Shown one piece after another: positions 24,710 through 35,198 of a stretch of 64,000 nucleotides of DNA. The position numbers were made by a program, and so were the translations under genes. Location: contig NC_133123.1 in assembly GCF_033568475.1 (NCBI RefSeq), positions 3,844,001-3,908,000 of the forward strand. Reading direction: 5' to 3'. Numbering within the stretch: the stretch's first letter is position 1; the number at the start of each line of letters is the position of its first letter. Origin of the DNA: Henckelia pumila (Eukaryota; Streptophyta; Magnoliopsida; Lamiales; Gesneriaceae). A model generated the notes under the pieces. That model was not told where the DNA came from. It did no database searches and saw nothing but the letters and a program-made list of their open reading frames with translations.

Positions 24710-24866
24710 TTTACAAGATGACCCCGAACTTCCGTCCTGCAAGACGACCCCGGCTTCACCGTCTGGGCCTACCAGGATAACACTTCACCGTCTGGGCCTA
24801 CCAGGATAACACTACACCTCCGGCAAATAGTCGGGCTAGAACTTGTTTCGCTGTCCCGCGAGGCGT
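24710..24866 (-). repeat. Duplicated LTR-end/PPT fragment inside the Tat element
   Basis: The sequence GGCCTACCAGGATAACACTACACCTCCGG and the following TAGTCGGGCTAGAACTTGTTTCGCTGTCCCG repeat the LTR terminus plus adjacent internal sequence at about 21660-21740. An extra tandem copy of CACCGTCTGGGCCTACCAGGATAACA lies at about 24758-24812. Probably a remnant of a second LTR end captured within the 3' region. Confidence 0.75.
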
Positions 24867-24934
24867 AGCACTATAAGATAATCCTGAGCCACCGATGATG
24901 AGCTGCTGGTTCCATACATGGCCTATTTTGTTAC

Positions 24935-25910
24935 TACAGGCTTTAAGTACCAGGGTAGTGGATCACCTGGGCTTTAAGATGCCATGGGTTTTCCATGGGC
25001 TTTAAGTACCAGGGTAGTGGAACGCCTGGGTTTATGGTGCCAGGGTAGTGGATCACCTGGGCTTTAAGATGCCATGGGTTTGCCATGGGCTTTAAGTACC
25101 AGGGTAGTGGAACGCCTGAGTTTATGGTGCCAGGGTAGTGGATCACCTGGGCTTTAAGATGCCATGGGTTTGCCATGGGCTTTAAGTACCAGGGTAGTGA
25201 AACGCCTGGGTTTATGGTGTCAGGGTAGTGGATCACCTGGGCTTTAAGATGCCATGGGTTTGCCATGGGCTTTAAGTACCAGGGTAGTGGAACGCCTGGG
25301 TTTATGGTGCCAGGGTAGTGGATCACCTGGGCTTTAAGATGCCATGGATTTGCCATGGGCTTTAAGTACCAGGGTAGTAGAACGCCTGGGTTTATGGTGC
25401 CAGGGTAGTGGATCACCTGGGCTTTAAGATGCCATGGGTTTGCCATGGGCTTTAAGTACCAGGGTAGTGGAACGCCTGGGTTTATGGTGCCAGGGTAGTG
25501 GATCACCTGGGCTTTAAGATGCCATGGGTTTGCCATGGGCTTTAAGTACCAGGGTAGTGGAACGCTTGGGTTTATGGTGTCAGGGTAGTGGATCACCTGG
25601 GCTTTAAGATGCCATGGGTTTGCCATGGGCTTTAAGTACCATGGTAGTGGAACGCCTGGGTTTATGGTGCCAGGGTAGTGGATCACCTGGGCTTTAAGAT
25701 GCCATGGGTTTGCCATGGGCTTTAAGTACCAGGGTAGTGGAACGCCTGGGTTTATGGTGTCAGGGTAGTGGATCACCTGGGCTTTAAGATGCCATGGGTT
25801 TGCCATGGGCTTTAAGTACCAGGGTAGTGGAACACCTGGGTTTATGGTGCCAGGGTAGTGGATCACCTGGGCTTTAAGATGCCATGGGTTTGCCATGGGC
25901 TTTAAGTACA
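24935..25910. repeat. 90-bp tandem array, about 11 copies
   Basis: GATCACCTGGGCTTTAAGAT recurs at 24961, 25051, 25141 and every 90 bp to 25861, with only scattered substitutions. Each unit contains two related halves, one with AGGGTAGTGGAACGCCTGGG and one with AGGGTAGTGGATCACCTGGG, plus a double GCCATGGG. Because 90 is a multiple of three, one minus-strand frame stays open for 322 codons as a 30-residue repeat; I regard this as a by-product rather than a gene. It lies in the 3' untranslated region of the Tat element. Confidence 0.95.
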
Positions 25911-25975
25911 TTTAAACAAAACACACGTTTATTCACATAACAGCATGGAATACATTTTACAAGAAGTTTGCTTAT

Positions 25976-28900
25976 TCAAGAGTAATACAACTTGAGATGC
26001 AACGTGTTCCAAGGCCGCTTCAGGGTCTTACCTTGACTGTCTTCCAAGTACCAAGCCCCCTTTCCCACCTTCCGAGTAATCTTGTAAGGACCTTCCCACT
26101 TTGCTTCTAACTTCTTTACATCCCCTGCAGGGTTAACCTTCTTCAATACAACGTCTCCTATCTGGAATTCTCGAGGCTTAACTCCCTTGTTGAAAGCTTT
26201 CATCACTCTTCCCCTGTAAGCCTCCATCCTTACGGCCGCCCTTCCTCGCTTCTCCTCTATCAAGTCCAACTCCTGCGCTCGGCTACCGATTCCTTCCCCT
26301 TGATAAGCTTGTATTCGGGGAGAAGATTGCCCAATCTCCACTGGTAACACTGCTTCGGACCCATACACCAGACCGAAAGGTGTTTCTCCAGTAGTTGTTT
26401 TTGGCGTGGTACGATAAGCCCACAACACCCCCGCAATTTCCTCCACCCAATTTTTACCCATGCCATAGAGCCTGGCTTGCAAAGACCGCACTATCGTTCG
26501 ATTGGTTACCTCCGTCTGTCCATTACTCTGAGGATAAGCCACCGAGGTAAAGGCCTGCTGTATCTTCATCTCTGCACACCAATCCTTCATCTTCCGTCCC
26601 TGAAACTGCCTTCCATTATCAGAAACTAATTTTCGAGGAACACCAAACCGGCAAACAATATTCTTCCAAATGAATTTTAACACAACCTCTTCTGTAATTC
26701 TTGCAAGGGGCTCTGCCTCTACCCACTTAGAGAAATAATCTACCGCCACTAGAAGGAACTTCTTCTGCCTGGACCCTAGAGGAAAAGATCCCACAATATC
26801 CAAGCCCCACTGGTCGAATGGGCAGGATGCCCATACGGCTTGCAACTCCGCTGCCGGTTTATGAGAAAAATTTCCAAATCTTTGGCATCCTTCGCAAGCA
26901 TTGACTATTTGACGGGCATCCTGTTGTAGAGTAGGCCACCAATACCCAGCTAATAGAGTACGCCGGGCTAGGCTCCATATTCCTCCGTGATCCCCACAGC
27001 ATCCTTCATGTATTTCTTGGAGCACATATTTCACCTCCTTTTCCTCCAGGCATCTTAGCAGTGGGCCCTGAAAGGATCTTCGATACAGACTCCCATTCAA
27101 AAGGGTGAAACGGGGTATCTGTCTTCTGACCTTTTGGGCTACTGCCCCATCTAAGGGAAGAGTCCCTGTCTGTAAATAGTTAATGAGAGGGGTCATCCAA
27201 GATTCCTCCCTTCCTTCCTGCTTCTCGTCCTCTATTGCCAACACCGACCCGACTTGTTGTATCACTTTCCGGCTGTCGCCACTGCTCCAGGAAGTGGCCA
27301 TTTTGGCCAGCGCATCTGCCTCAGTATTATGTTCCCGGGGAATCTGCTCTATGCTCCAACTGGAGAAAACACCTCCCTGCTTCTTGACCAGTTTCATGTA
27401 CTCTCGCAACCTTTCTTCCTTAACACTGAACATTCCCTGTAATTGCTGCACTACCAGCTGGGAATCAGAGTAAATAATCACATGCTCCGCTCCTGCCTCT
27501 CGAGCCAACTTTAAACCCGTTGCGACTGCTTCGTACTCCGCCTCATTATTAGACTTGAAAGTGTGCAACCTCATGGCTATCCGGGTTTTTTCCTGCGTGG
27601 GAGAGATCAGAACCACACCCACCCCACTTCCTTCCGAGCTGCTAGCCCCGTCCACGAACACCCTCCACACCTCCTCCTGGCCGAACGTGAGAATCTCTGT
27701 CAAGAAGTCGGACAGAGCCTGTGCTTTGATGGCAACCCGGGGTTGATATTCGATGTCATACTCCCCTAGCTCCACTGCCCACTTGACCAGTCTGCCCGAA
27801 GTATCTGGGTGAGTCATCATCCGACCCAACAAACTGTTAGTTAAGACCGTGATTGGATGGGACAGGAAGTATGGTCTAAGCTTCCGGGCTGTAAGGATGA
27901 GCGCAAGAGCCATCTTTTCTATATCACCATACCTAATTTCTGGTCCTTTCAAGGCATGACTTACATAATAGACAGGTTTCTGGTCCCTGGCTTCCTCTCT
28001 GATCAGTACGGAACTTACAGCATGCTCGGTTGTAGAGAGATATACCCACAACCTTTCTCCAGGTTTTGGTTTGACCAGAATCGGCAGATTAGCCAGATGC
28101 TCCTTCAATTCATGAAAAGCTTTCTCGCATTCCTGAGTCCATCCGAATTTTTGGGCCTTCCTCAACACCTGGAAGAAAGGATAACTCCTATGAGCCGAGC
28201 GGGCGATGAATCGGGACAGGGCGGTGATTCTTCCTGTCAACCGCTGTACCTCCCGGATAGAGGTTGGTGAGGGCATTTCTTTCAATATTTTCACCTTTTC
28301 AGGATTTACTTCTATCCCTCTCTCCGTTACCACAAAACCCAAAAACTTCCCACTCTTGACTCCGAAAACACACTTGGCCGGGTTAAGTTTTACCCCGTAC
28401 TTTCGAAGAGTGTTGAAGGTTTCTTCTAAGTCGGGAATGAAATCCCGCCCAGCTCGGGACTTTACCAGGATATCATCTACATATACCTCCACATTCCGGC
28501 CGAGCTGGCCTTGAAAGACCTTGTCCATCATCCTTTGATAGGTGGCCCCTGCATTTTTTAACCCAAACGGCATAACCACATAACAAAAAGTCCCTCCGGA
28601 AGTGATAAAACTAACCTTGTCTTGATATTCCTATGCCAGGGGGATTTGGTGGTATCCCTGGTACGCGTCCATAAAGCTAAGCAAATCAAAGCCTGATGTA
28701 GAGTCCACCAGCTGATCAACCCGAGGGAGGGGGTAACAATCTTTAGGGCAAGCTTCGTTCAGGTTTCGGAAATCAATGCACATCCTCCACTTCCCGATAG
28801 TTTTGGGTACCAGTACCACGTTGGACAGCCAAGTAGGGAACTATACCTCCCGGATATGCCCTGCCTCTTTCAACTCCCGAACCTGGTCAGCGATGACTTT

Positions 28901-31171
28901 GTCCTTATCCGCCCCAAAATGCCGCTTCTTCTGTTTGATAACCCGAGCTCCCGGGAGGATATTAAGTTTGTGTTCGGCCACCTGAGGTGGGATTCCAGTT
29001 AGCTCCTGGGAAGACCAGGCGAATACATCTGTATTCCTGGCCAGACATGCTTTCAATTGATTCATAAGGCCGACCTCCAAATCCCTAGCTACCTTGACAA
29101 TTTTTCCTGGTTGTTCTGGGAATAATTGCACTACCTCATGCTCCTCCTTAACCTCCCCTATTGTGCACACCTCCTTTTTGCCAGGATCATCTCCTCCTTG
29201 TTCACCACGAGCTTTCTTATTGTCCACTCGTACCGTATCAGCATAACATCTTCGAGAGGAGGGTTGGTCTCCTTTTACTTCCCCTATCTGGTTTCCCACC
29301 GGGAATTTAATCTTTTGATGATATGCAGAAGCCACAGCCATGAAGGCGTTCAAAGCTGGTCTCCCCAAGATGACATTATAGGAAGATGGAGCTTCTACTA
29401 TTGAAAAGAGAGTCATGATAGTTCTTCTCAATTCACCTGCTCCCAGGGTAATGGGCAACCAAACCTCTCCCCGAGGCTGTACTGTGTGCCCCGCGAACCC
29501 GTAGAGAGAGGTTTTCACCAAATTGACCTCACATACCAGCAGGTCCATTTGTTCAAAAGCTTCTTGGAAAATGACATTTACCGAGCTTCCAGAATCAACG
29601 AAAACCCGCCTTATGTCATAGTTGGCCACCCTGGCTTGGATGAGCAAGACATCATTATGAGGGGTGACCACGTCCTTCAAATCCTCTGGCCCAAAGGAAA
29701 TGTCCGGGCAAGAGGTTACTTTCCGGGTCTCTAAACCCAATACTTCTCTCTTACTCCAAGATTTCCGGGACCTATTCGAATTTCCATCAGTGGACCCCCC
29801 TGATATCATGTTGATGACTCCTCGGGAGGGTCCGTCTCGTGTCCTATCCTCCAATCGCTGAGGTGGAACCCCCCGGGCTTTTTCTGAGATAGCCTCATCA
29901 GGCCTGTGCGTCGCAAATCCTGGTGCCCTATAAGGTCCTCGCTGTCTTTTATCCATCCGCCTTTCCTCTCCTGACACCGGCCTTTTTGCATCCGGAGCGC
30001 GTCTTCTGCACTCGCTAGTATCATGAGTGTTGACCTCGTGAATGGAGCAATATTTTCCCGCTCCTTTCTGGGAGGTCTGCCGAACTCCCTCCTCGCACAC
30101 ATGGACCCCTCGATCTCTAGTTACTTTCGGCGGGGCATGAGCCATCAACCTCCCCAGATAATCAGTTTTCCCTCCTCCCGGGTTATTCCTACTTCCTCTC
30201 TCTCTGTTCCCCTCTCGCTTGTCTTTATCCCTCTTTTGCTTCTGGGCCTCCTCCATGTTAATGTACTTTTCAGCCCGGGCTAAGAGGTCTTCAAAGTTTC
30301 GAGGGGTTTTCTTTACCAGCGACCGGAAGAATTCTCCCTCCCTGAGACCTTGGGTAAAGGCTGTGATCCGAGTTTTCGGTGCGCACGCTGGAATCTCTAA
30401 AGTTATTTTGTTGAACTTCTTGATATATGCCCTTAGAGATTCCTCTCCCACCTGCTTTACCTCAAAAAGACTGAGGGTAGTCTTTCTGTACCGTTTACTG
30501 CTGCTGAAATGCTGCTGAAAGATTTCCCGAAACTTTTTAAAGACATCAATGCTTCCGTCCTCCAAGTTTTCAAACCATCGTTGGGCAGAATCTTCCAATG
30601 TGGTTAAGAAAACTTTACACTTGATTTGATCATTATAACAATGTAACATGGCCACATTTTCGAACCGGGCCATGTGCTCCTCTGGATCACCACTACCATC
30701 GTACCCTTTGATCTTCGCTGATTTGAATTGTAATGGCAAGGGCTCTTTAATAATCTCCGGCGAGAAAGAGCATCCCGAGCTTTTGACTCGCGAAGATTCC
30801 CGCGAGTCAGTGTTTTCCAATTTTAAAATTTTTTGTTTCAGCAGTTCCAACTCCCCCACCATGGTGACATGGGCAGACTCAGCGTGTGATTCTGCCTCTT
30901 GTTCCGCCTGTATGCCCTCTCGTCCTCCTCCTCTCTTCTCCTTTTCTTTTCCTTCTTCCCGCACCTTGTCTACTGTTTTTTCCTGCTCCTTCCCTAGTTC
31001 CCCCTGGTTCCTCTCCTGCTCCTGCTCCTGTTGCTTCTCCAGATCGCCTTTCCCCTTCTCCTGTTGTAGAGCTAGGATCCTTTGTAATGCTGCCTCTACC
31101 ATGGCGTTCACTTGCTCCCGCAGATTTGCCATCGCTCGCTGGGAGCTTTCGAGATCCTCAATAATCTTCAT
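25976..31171 (-). pseudogene. gag-pol polyprotein of the Tat element, two amber codons
   Basis: One frame of about 1730 codons from the ATG at 31171 to 25976, interrupted by TAG at 28841-28843 and 28631-28633. The N-terminus is a Glu/Gln/Lys-rich coiled coil. Next come the gag core (RWFENLEDGSI...), a C-x2-H-x4-H-x4-C zinc motif (CSIHEVNTHDTSEC) in place of the usual CCHC, and aspartic protease (VDSGSSVNVIF). RT has YVDD. The first RNase H appears degenerate (VYLSTTEHAVSS where D is expected), and a second RNase H starts VFVDGASSSEGSG with E, D and D residues following. Integrase has an HHCC finger (HEGCCGDH...CEGC) and D,D,E (LDIVG, SDNGRQF, QTEVTNR). Both stops fall in the N-terminal part of RT. 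Gag and protease are intact upstream of the first stop. Confidence 0.92.
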
Positions 31172-31195
31172 ATCCACGTCTTAAATCTCAATTTT

Positions 31196-31211
31196 CCACA
31201 GACGGCGCCAA
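31196..31211 (-). other. Primer binding site of the Tat element
   Basis: The minus strand reads TTGGCGCCGTCTGTGG immediately inside the 5' LTR, a TGGCGCC-type primer site. I do not assign the tRNA with certainty. Confidence 0.7.
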
Positions 31212-31852
31212 TGATGCGAACATCATAAAATGAATGCCCCGGGGGTGGGCTTAGAAAATTTTAGAGAGTGAGTGTGTGCTAGAAAGTGATCGTGCTCTCT
31301 TTCGGCCAGGCGTAGGAGCCTGGTATTTATACATGCTGACCTGACTCTTTTATGATTATCCAGTATGGCCTAACTGACAATTTTTATTGTGATAGGATGG
31401 TTATCACGTGTGATTAGACACCCCGTAATACTAGGAGGAACCCATACCGTGACAGCGTGATTCATAATGATTTGATTTGCAGTAAAAGTCTGCCACACGT
31501 AAAAGAGGTATGGGCTTCATTTTATATAAAATGACCTTGGGCCCACTGAGTATTACCGGCCCCTGGTTTCCGGATACTTATCCTTGCATCTGTAGGCCCC
31601 TGAGGGAGCTCCTGGGTCCCCGGTTTACAAGTCGATCCCGGGCCCATCACCCGGGAGGGAGTCCCCTGAGGGAGCTCCTGGGTTCCCAGTTTACAAGACA
31701 ATCCCGGGCCCGTCACCCAGGAGGGAGTCCCCTGAGGGAGCTCCTGGGTTCCCGGTTTACAAGACAATCCCGGGCCCGTCACCCGGGATGATGCTGGGTT
31801 CCCATCTTGCAAGATGACCCCGGACCCATCATCTGGGCATACCAGGATAACA
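31212..31852 (-). repeat. 5' LTR of Tat element
   Basis: The 641-bp partner of 21047-21687, with the same 66-bp tandem units (about 31600-31793). As the 5' LTR it should drive transcription toward gag. Confidence 0.92.
31324..31331 (-). promoter_or_regulatory. TATA box in the Tat 5' LTR
   Basis: The minus strand reads GCATGTATAAATACCAGG. The same TATAAATA context occurs in the solo LTR at 37923-37930, so it is conserved between diverged LTRs. Confidence 0.65.
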
Positions 31853-31857
31853 ATTAC

Positions 31858-33522
31858 AATTGACGATCAAGTTAGGGCTCACAATCTTTTGAAAATAAGT
31901 TAGATTTGTTGGGGTGCTTCGACACAGAGGGGGTTAAGGTTAAGTCGATGCCACCCACAAGGTAGTGTTATTTGAGTGGCATGGTGGATTTTGATTGATT
32001 AGGGGTCCCACTGATTTTTAACAATCACGGGGTTACACGTCATCCGCATAGTACTACCCTGCGGGCGGCAGCCGGCATGTAAATGTAATCCGAAGTCAAA
32101 CCGTTCTACTTCGGTTCGGTTTTGTACTATAATGGACCGGTTTATACGATTCGATTTGATCGGTTTGATAATTAATAATACATAACACAATAAAGTAATA
32201 GTCATATAATGAAGAAACAAAAAATAACAAACAATACAAGGACAAACATCGAACCACATTTTTATAATAATTTCAAAAAAACAACTCAAATTTTGATACG
32301 GTTATTCCGATTTTGATACAATTATTAAAATTAATAATATAAATACATTGTAAAATATAATATGTTTTTTTTACATGATTTCTTAGTAAAAACTTTAAAA
32401 ATAAAGTTAATAACTTACAAAAACAACAATCAACTAGAAATTACATAAAGAACAATAAACCAATCAACTATAAATTACATAAACAACAACAATGATTAAA
32501 TAAACAACAATCAACAAAACATTATTCAAAATGATTATTCATTCACTAAATATCATCTCATAACATATATAATATAAATAAAATTATTAATTTAATTCAA
32601 TTTCGGTTTTTTCGATCGGTTAGGTTTTGACATATATAATCCAAAATCGAACCAAATAAACTTCAATTTTAATATTTATATACGAATTACAAAATACAGT
32701 TTTCGGTTCGGTTCGATCTTTGATTTTTTCGATTTGAATTTTCGATTTTTTGATTTTATTCGAAATATAATTACCCCTAGCCATGATCGGCCAATTTATA
32801 TGTGGGGCCCACAATTTTCATGTGAATCCACATGTGAATTGCATGTGGCCCAATCATGGCTATGCAACGTGCAGAGGGGTAATGAGGGGGTATTACCGGC
32901 TCCTCTGCTGTATCGAAAAACCCGATTTGCTGGGAGTTTAAGTCATTTTTTTTTGGCACACATTGAGTGTCTCTTAACACGCTCACAAAATAATTTATAC
33001 AAAAAAAAATATTATTTTAAGATATCGTACGAATATTAACTGTGATAAAATTGAGATGAAATAAAATATGAATAACCTATATAAAGATCAATAATTTACC
33101 GTTTGCAACATATATAATTATTTATATTTTTTATTTTTCACTTGTTTGTTGGCAGAAAGTAAGTTAAATATATTCATTATTAAATTTTAACTCGTGTATA
33201 TTAATGTTTTTTTTTTTTTAATAAACGAAGTGATCATCTTTCCTTGGGGGCAACAACCCTCACAATTGCATGTACTGGTCCCTTTTGTTAATAACATATT
33301 TTGAATAACAAATCTACAAAATTAAAGCTAGCGGTATAGATTATTAAGTTACTTTTTCGTTTTTTTTTGCAGTATGTTAACAATTATAAAAGGTGTTTTC
33401 TTCTTCACATAATAAATGATTTACAGATAAATGTGGATTTGAATCAAAATAAAAATAAGATATGTAATTTATCTTTTAGCTAATTTTCTCATTAATAAAC
33501 CTCAAAATCTGTTTTCAACATC
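31858..33522. other. Intergenic, no gene seen; TTCGGTTCGG-rich and AT-rich sequence
   Basis: Patches rich in TTCGGTTCGGTT at 32100-32165 and 32597-32760 look like an old MITE family but I could not define ends. A small perfect-ended foldback lies at 32778-32862 (TAGCCATGAT...ATCATGGCTA with GGCCA/TGGCC inside). No coding support. Confidence 0.5.
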
Positions 33523-33860
33523 TTAGGACATCTCCAATGCTATTTTTTATTTTGGAGTATTTTATTCTCCAAAATAAAGTATTGAATTCTCTATTTCAAA
33601 AATTTTCTCCAACTCATATTTTTTATTTTTAATAATATTCTCTATATTATTATTTTTAATTTCAAATTATTTAATATAAGAAAAATAATAATTATATAAA
33701 TAAACTAAATTAAAGATGACTCGATTATTTTAAAAAATAATACATTTATTTTATATCAAATTGCAAGCATTCACATAACAGTAAAGTAAATGCATAAATC
33801 GAGATAATTATAAACTACACATATAGTTAAATACTAATATTCTGAATTAGAGTATTCCTC

Positions 33861-33995
33861 CTACAAATGATCAATAAGAGCATCTCGAAGAACATAGTGA
33901 GCGGACCTATCTTTGATTTGACGATGACATGCAAGAAACTCTTGGAATCGGACATGTTCATCATGTACCATTTCAACTTCTGGGATGTGTGCTTC
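33861..33995 (-). pseudogene. Remnant of Harbinger/HARBI1-type transposase C-terminus
   Basis: About 44 codons ending at TAG 33861-33863 read EAHIPEVEMVHDEHVRFQ then FLACHRQIKDRSAHYVLRDAL and IDHL-stop. This resembles the extreme C-terminus of plant HARBI1-like transposases (FL..HRQIKD..AH..LR.ALI.HL). No catalytic part is found upstream. It supports the Harbinger call for the surrounding element. Confidence 0.6.
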
Positions 33996-34413
33996 GCGAT
34001 AATTTGTGATTGGCATAAAAGTGCGTGTCTGTTTATTTTTTGTGTGTGTACGTATTAGTGTGTAATCATCATTGTAGTGGAATAAAAGTGTGTGTGTTTA
34101 TTGTTTGTGTGTGTGTTTTTGTTTGTTTGCTTTAAATTATTGGTACTATGTCTTTTAATGATTGTCTAGTTTCGTATGTTTTAATATGATTGCATGTTTA
34201 TTTCAAGTTGATTAATTCGATTTCAATTCGTGATCAAATATGTAATGTATTTTTTAGTTACGATCTTATATTTAATTATTATTTCTATTTTTTGTATTCA
34301 ATATAATTTAATTAAAATAAATAAATAAGAATAAAACATTGAATACATTTTAAAAAACACCAAAAAAATTAAATTAAATAAAAAGATTAAAATGAACAAA
34401 TAAATATATATAA

Positions 34414-34577
34414 CGAAAATGTCATTTACAAATATTGCAATTTAATCTTTTTGTATTTTTTGAATTATTTTTTTGTTCAATCATATATATATATATATAT
34501 ATATATGATTGAACAAAAAAATAATTCAAAAAATACAAAAAGATTAAATTGCAATATTTGTAAATGACATTTTCGTA

Positions 34578-34608
<31 letters not shown>

Positions 34609-34674
34609 TGAACAAAAAAATAATTCAAAAAATACAAAAAGATTAAATTGCAATATTTGTAAATGACATTTTCG
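34414..34674. repeat. Three identical 69-bp units (one inverted, two direct) separated by (AT)n
   Basis: Units at 34414-34482 (inverted), 34507-34575 and 34606-34674 (direct) run from GATTGAACAAAAAAATAATT to AAATGACATTTTCG and appear identical. The spacers are AT dinucleotide runs (34483-34506 and 34577-34605). The first two units form a near-perfect palindrome around the first AT tract. Confidence 0.93.
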
Positions 34675-34805
34675 TAATAAAATCATTCTCCAAATTAACA
34701 CTTCTACGGTGATTTTCCATATTTGATCAATTTCACTATAACCATCTCTAATTTGGAACTCCAAAATAAAGATGGGTTGGAGTTGGACGGATGGAGATGT
34801 CCTAA

Positions 34806-35198
34806 AACTAAATATGTTCTCGAAATTATTTATAGCATATGTTAGGAATTTTTTATTTTATTCTTGCAAAAAAAAAAGGAACGTGAGGAAAAACAATACG
34901 CATTAATTTATTCAGCTATTAAAGACTAAAAAAAATAAAAAAAAAAAATTGGTACAGTGTCAAATGTATTTCCAAACTGGCCAATTTAAAATTTTGAATA
35001 TCAATTTCTTTTTCACAAACCAGTCAAAAAGTATATGCAAATACATAATAACCAATTTCTGATATATTACACAAAATATAAACTTCTCGAACCAAATTTA
35101 TTTAGATTCATATTATTTTTTCCAGAAAGTGAAACCAAATTCACACAAAATCATGTGAATTTATATAACAATTCAAACTCGAAAACCAAAAAAACATA
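34806..35198. other. 3' flank of PME paralogue 2, no gene seen
   Basis: AT-rich, with short poly-A runs near 34870 and 34940. Presumed to contain the 3' untranslated region of the PME gene on its right. Nothing else recognisable. Confidence 0.4.

Larger units (their letters stand above)
21047..31852 (-). mobile_element. Full-length Ty3/gypsy element, Tat lineage
   Basis: A 10.8-kb element with two 641-bp LTRs (21047-21687 and 31212-31852; TGATGCGAAC...GGATAACA) and a 5-bp target duplication ATTAC (21042-21046 and 31853-31857). On the minus strand: 5' LTR, PBS, gag-pol with two RNase H domains, a long 3' region holding a 90-bp tandem array and an antisense gene, then 3' LTR. The second RNase H and antisense gene are hallmarks of Tat-type elements. 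I count seven substitutions between the LTRs (about 1.1%), so the insertion is older than Tekay-like copy 1 but still young. Pol carries two nonsense codons, so it is not autonomous. It sits between the two PME paralogues. Confidence 0.95.
33523..34805. mobile_element. PIF/Harbinger-like element, decayed
   Basis: Perfect 14-bp terminal inverted repeats, TTAGGACATCTCCA at 33523-33536 and TGGAGATGTCCTAA at 34792-34805. Further subterminal homology includes TTATTTTGGAG on both sides. The TTA/TAA at the outer edge fits the TWA target preference of Harbinger elements, although the two sides are not identical direct repeats. The interior carries a transposase C-terminal remnant (33861-33995) and a later 69-bp repeat cluster. 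GGACATCTCC-type ends are common in plant Harbinger elements. Confidence 0.7.

Noticed and set aside
24943-25911. 322-codon minus-strand frame of 30-residue repeats as a repetitive protein gene
   Set aside because: The 90-bp DNA repeat is a multiple of three and lacks stops in one frame, so an open frame is expected. There is no signal peptide, no distinct termini and no splice context; it is better explained as 3'-region tandem DNA of the Tat element.
31990-32780. A hAT-like element bounded by TAGGGGT and ACCCCTA
   Set aside because: Only 7 bp of terminal match and no target duplication; the TTCGGTT-rich interior is suggestive but ends cannot be fixed.
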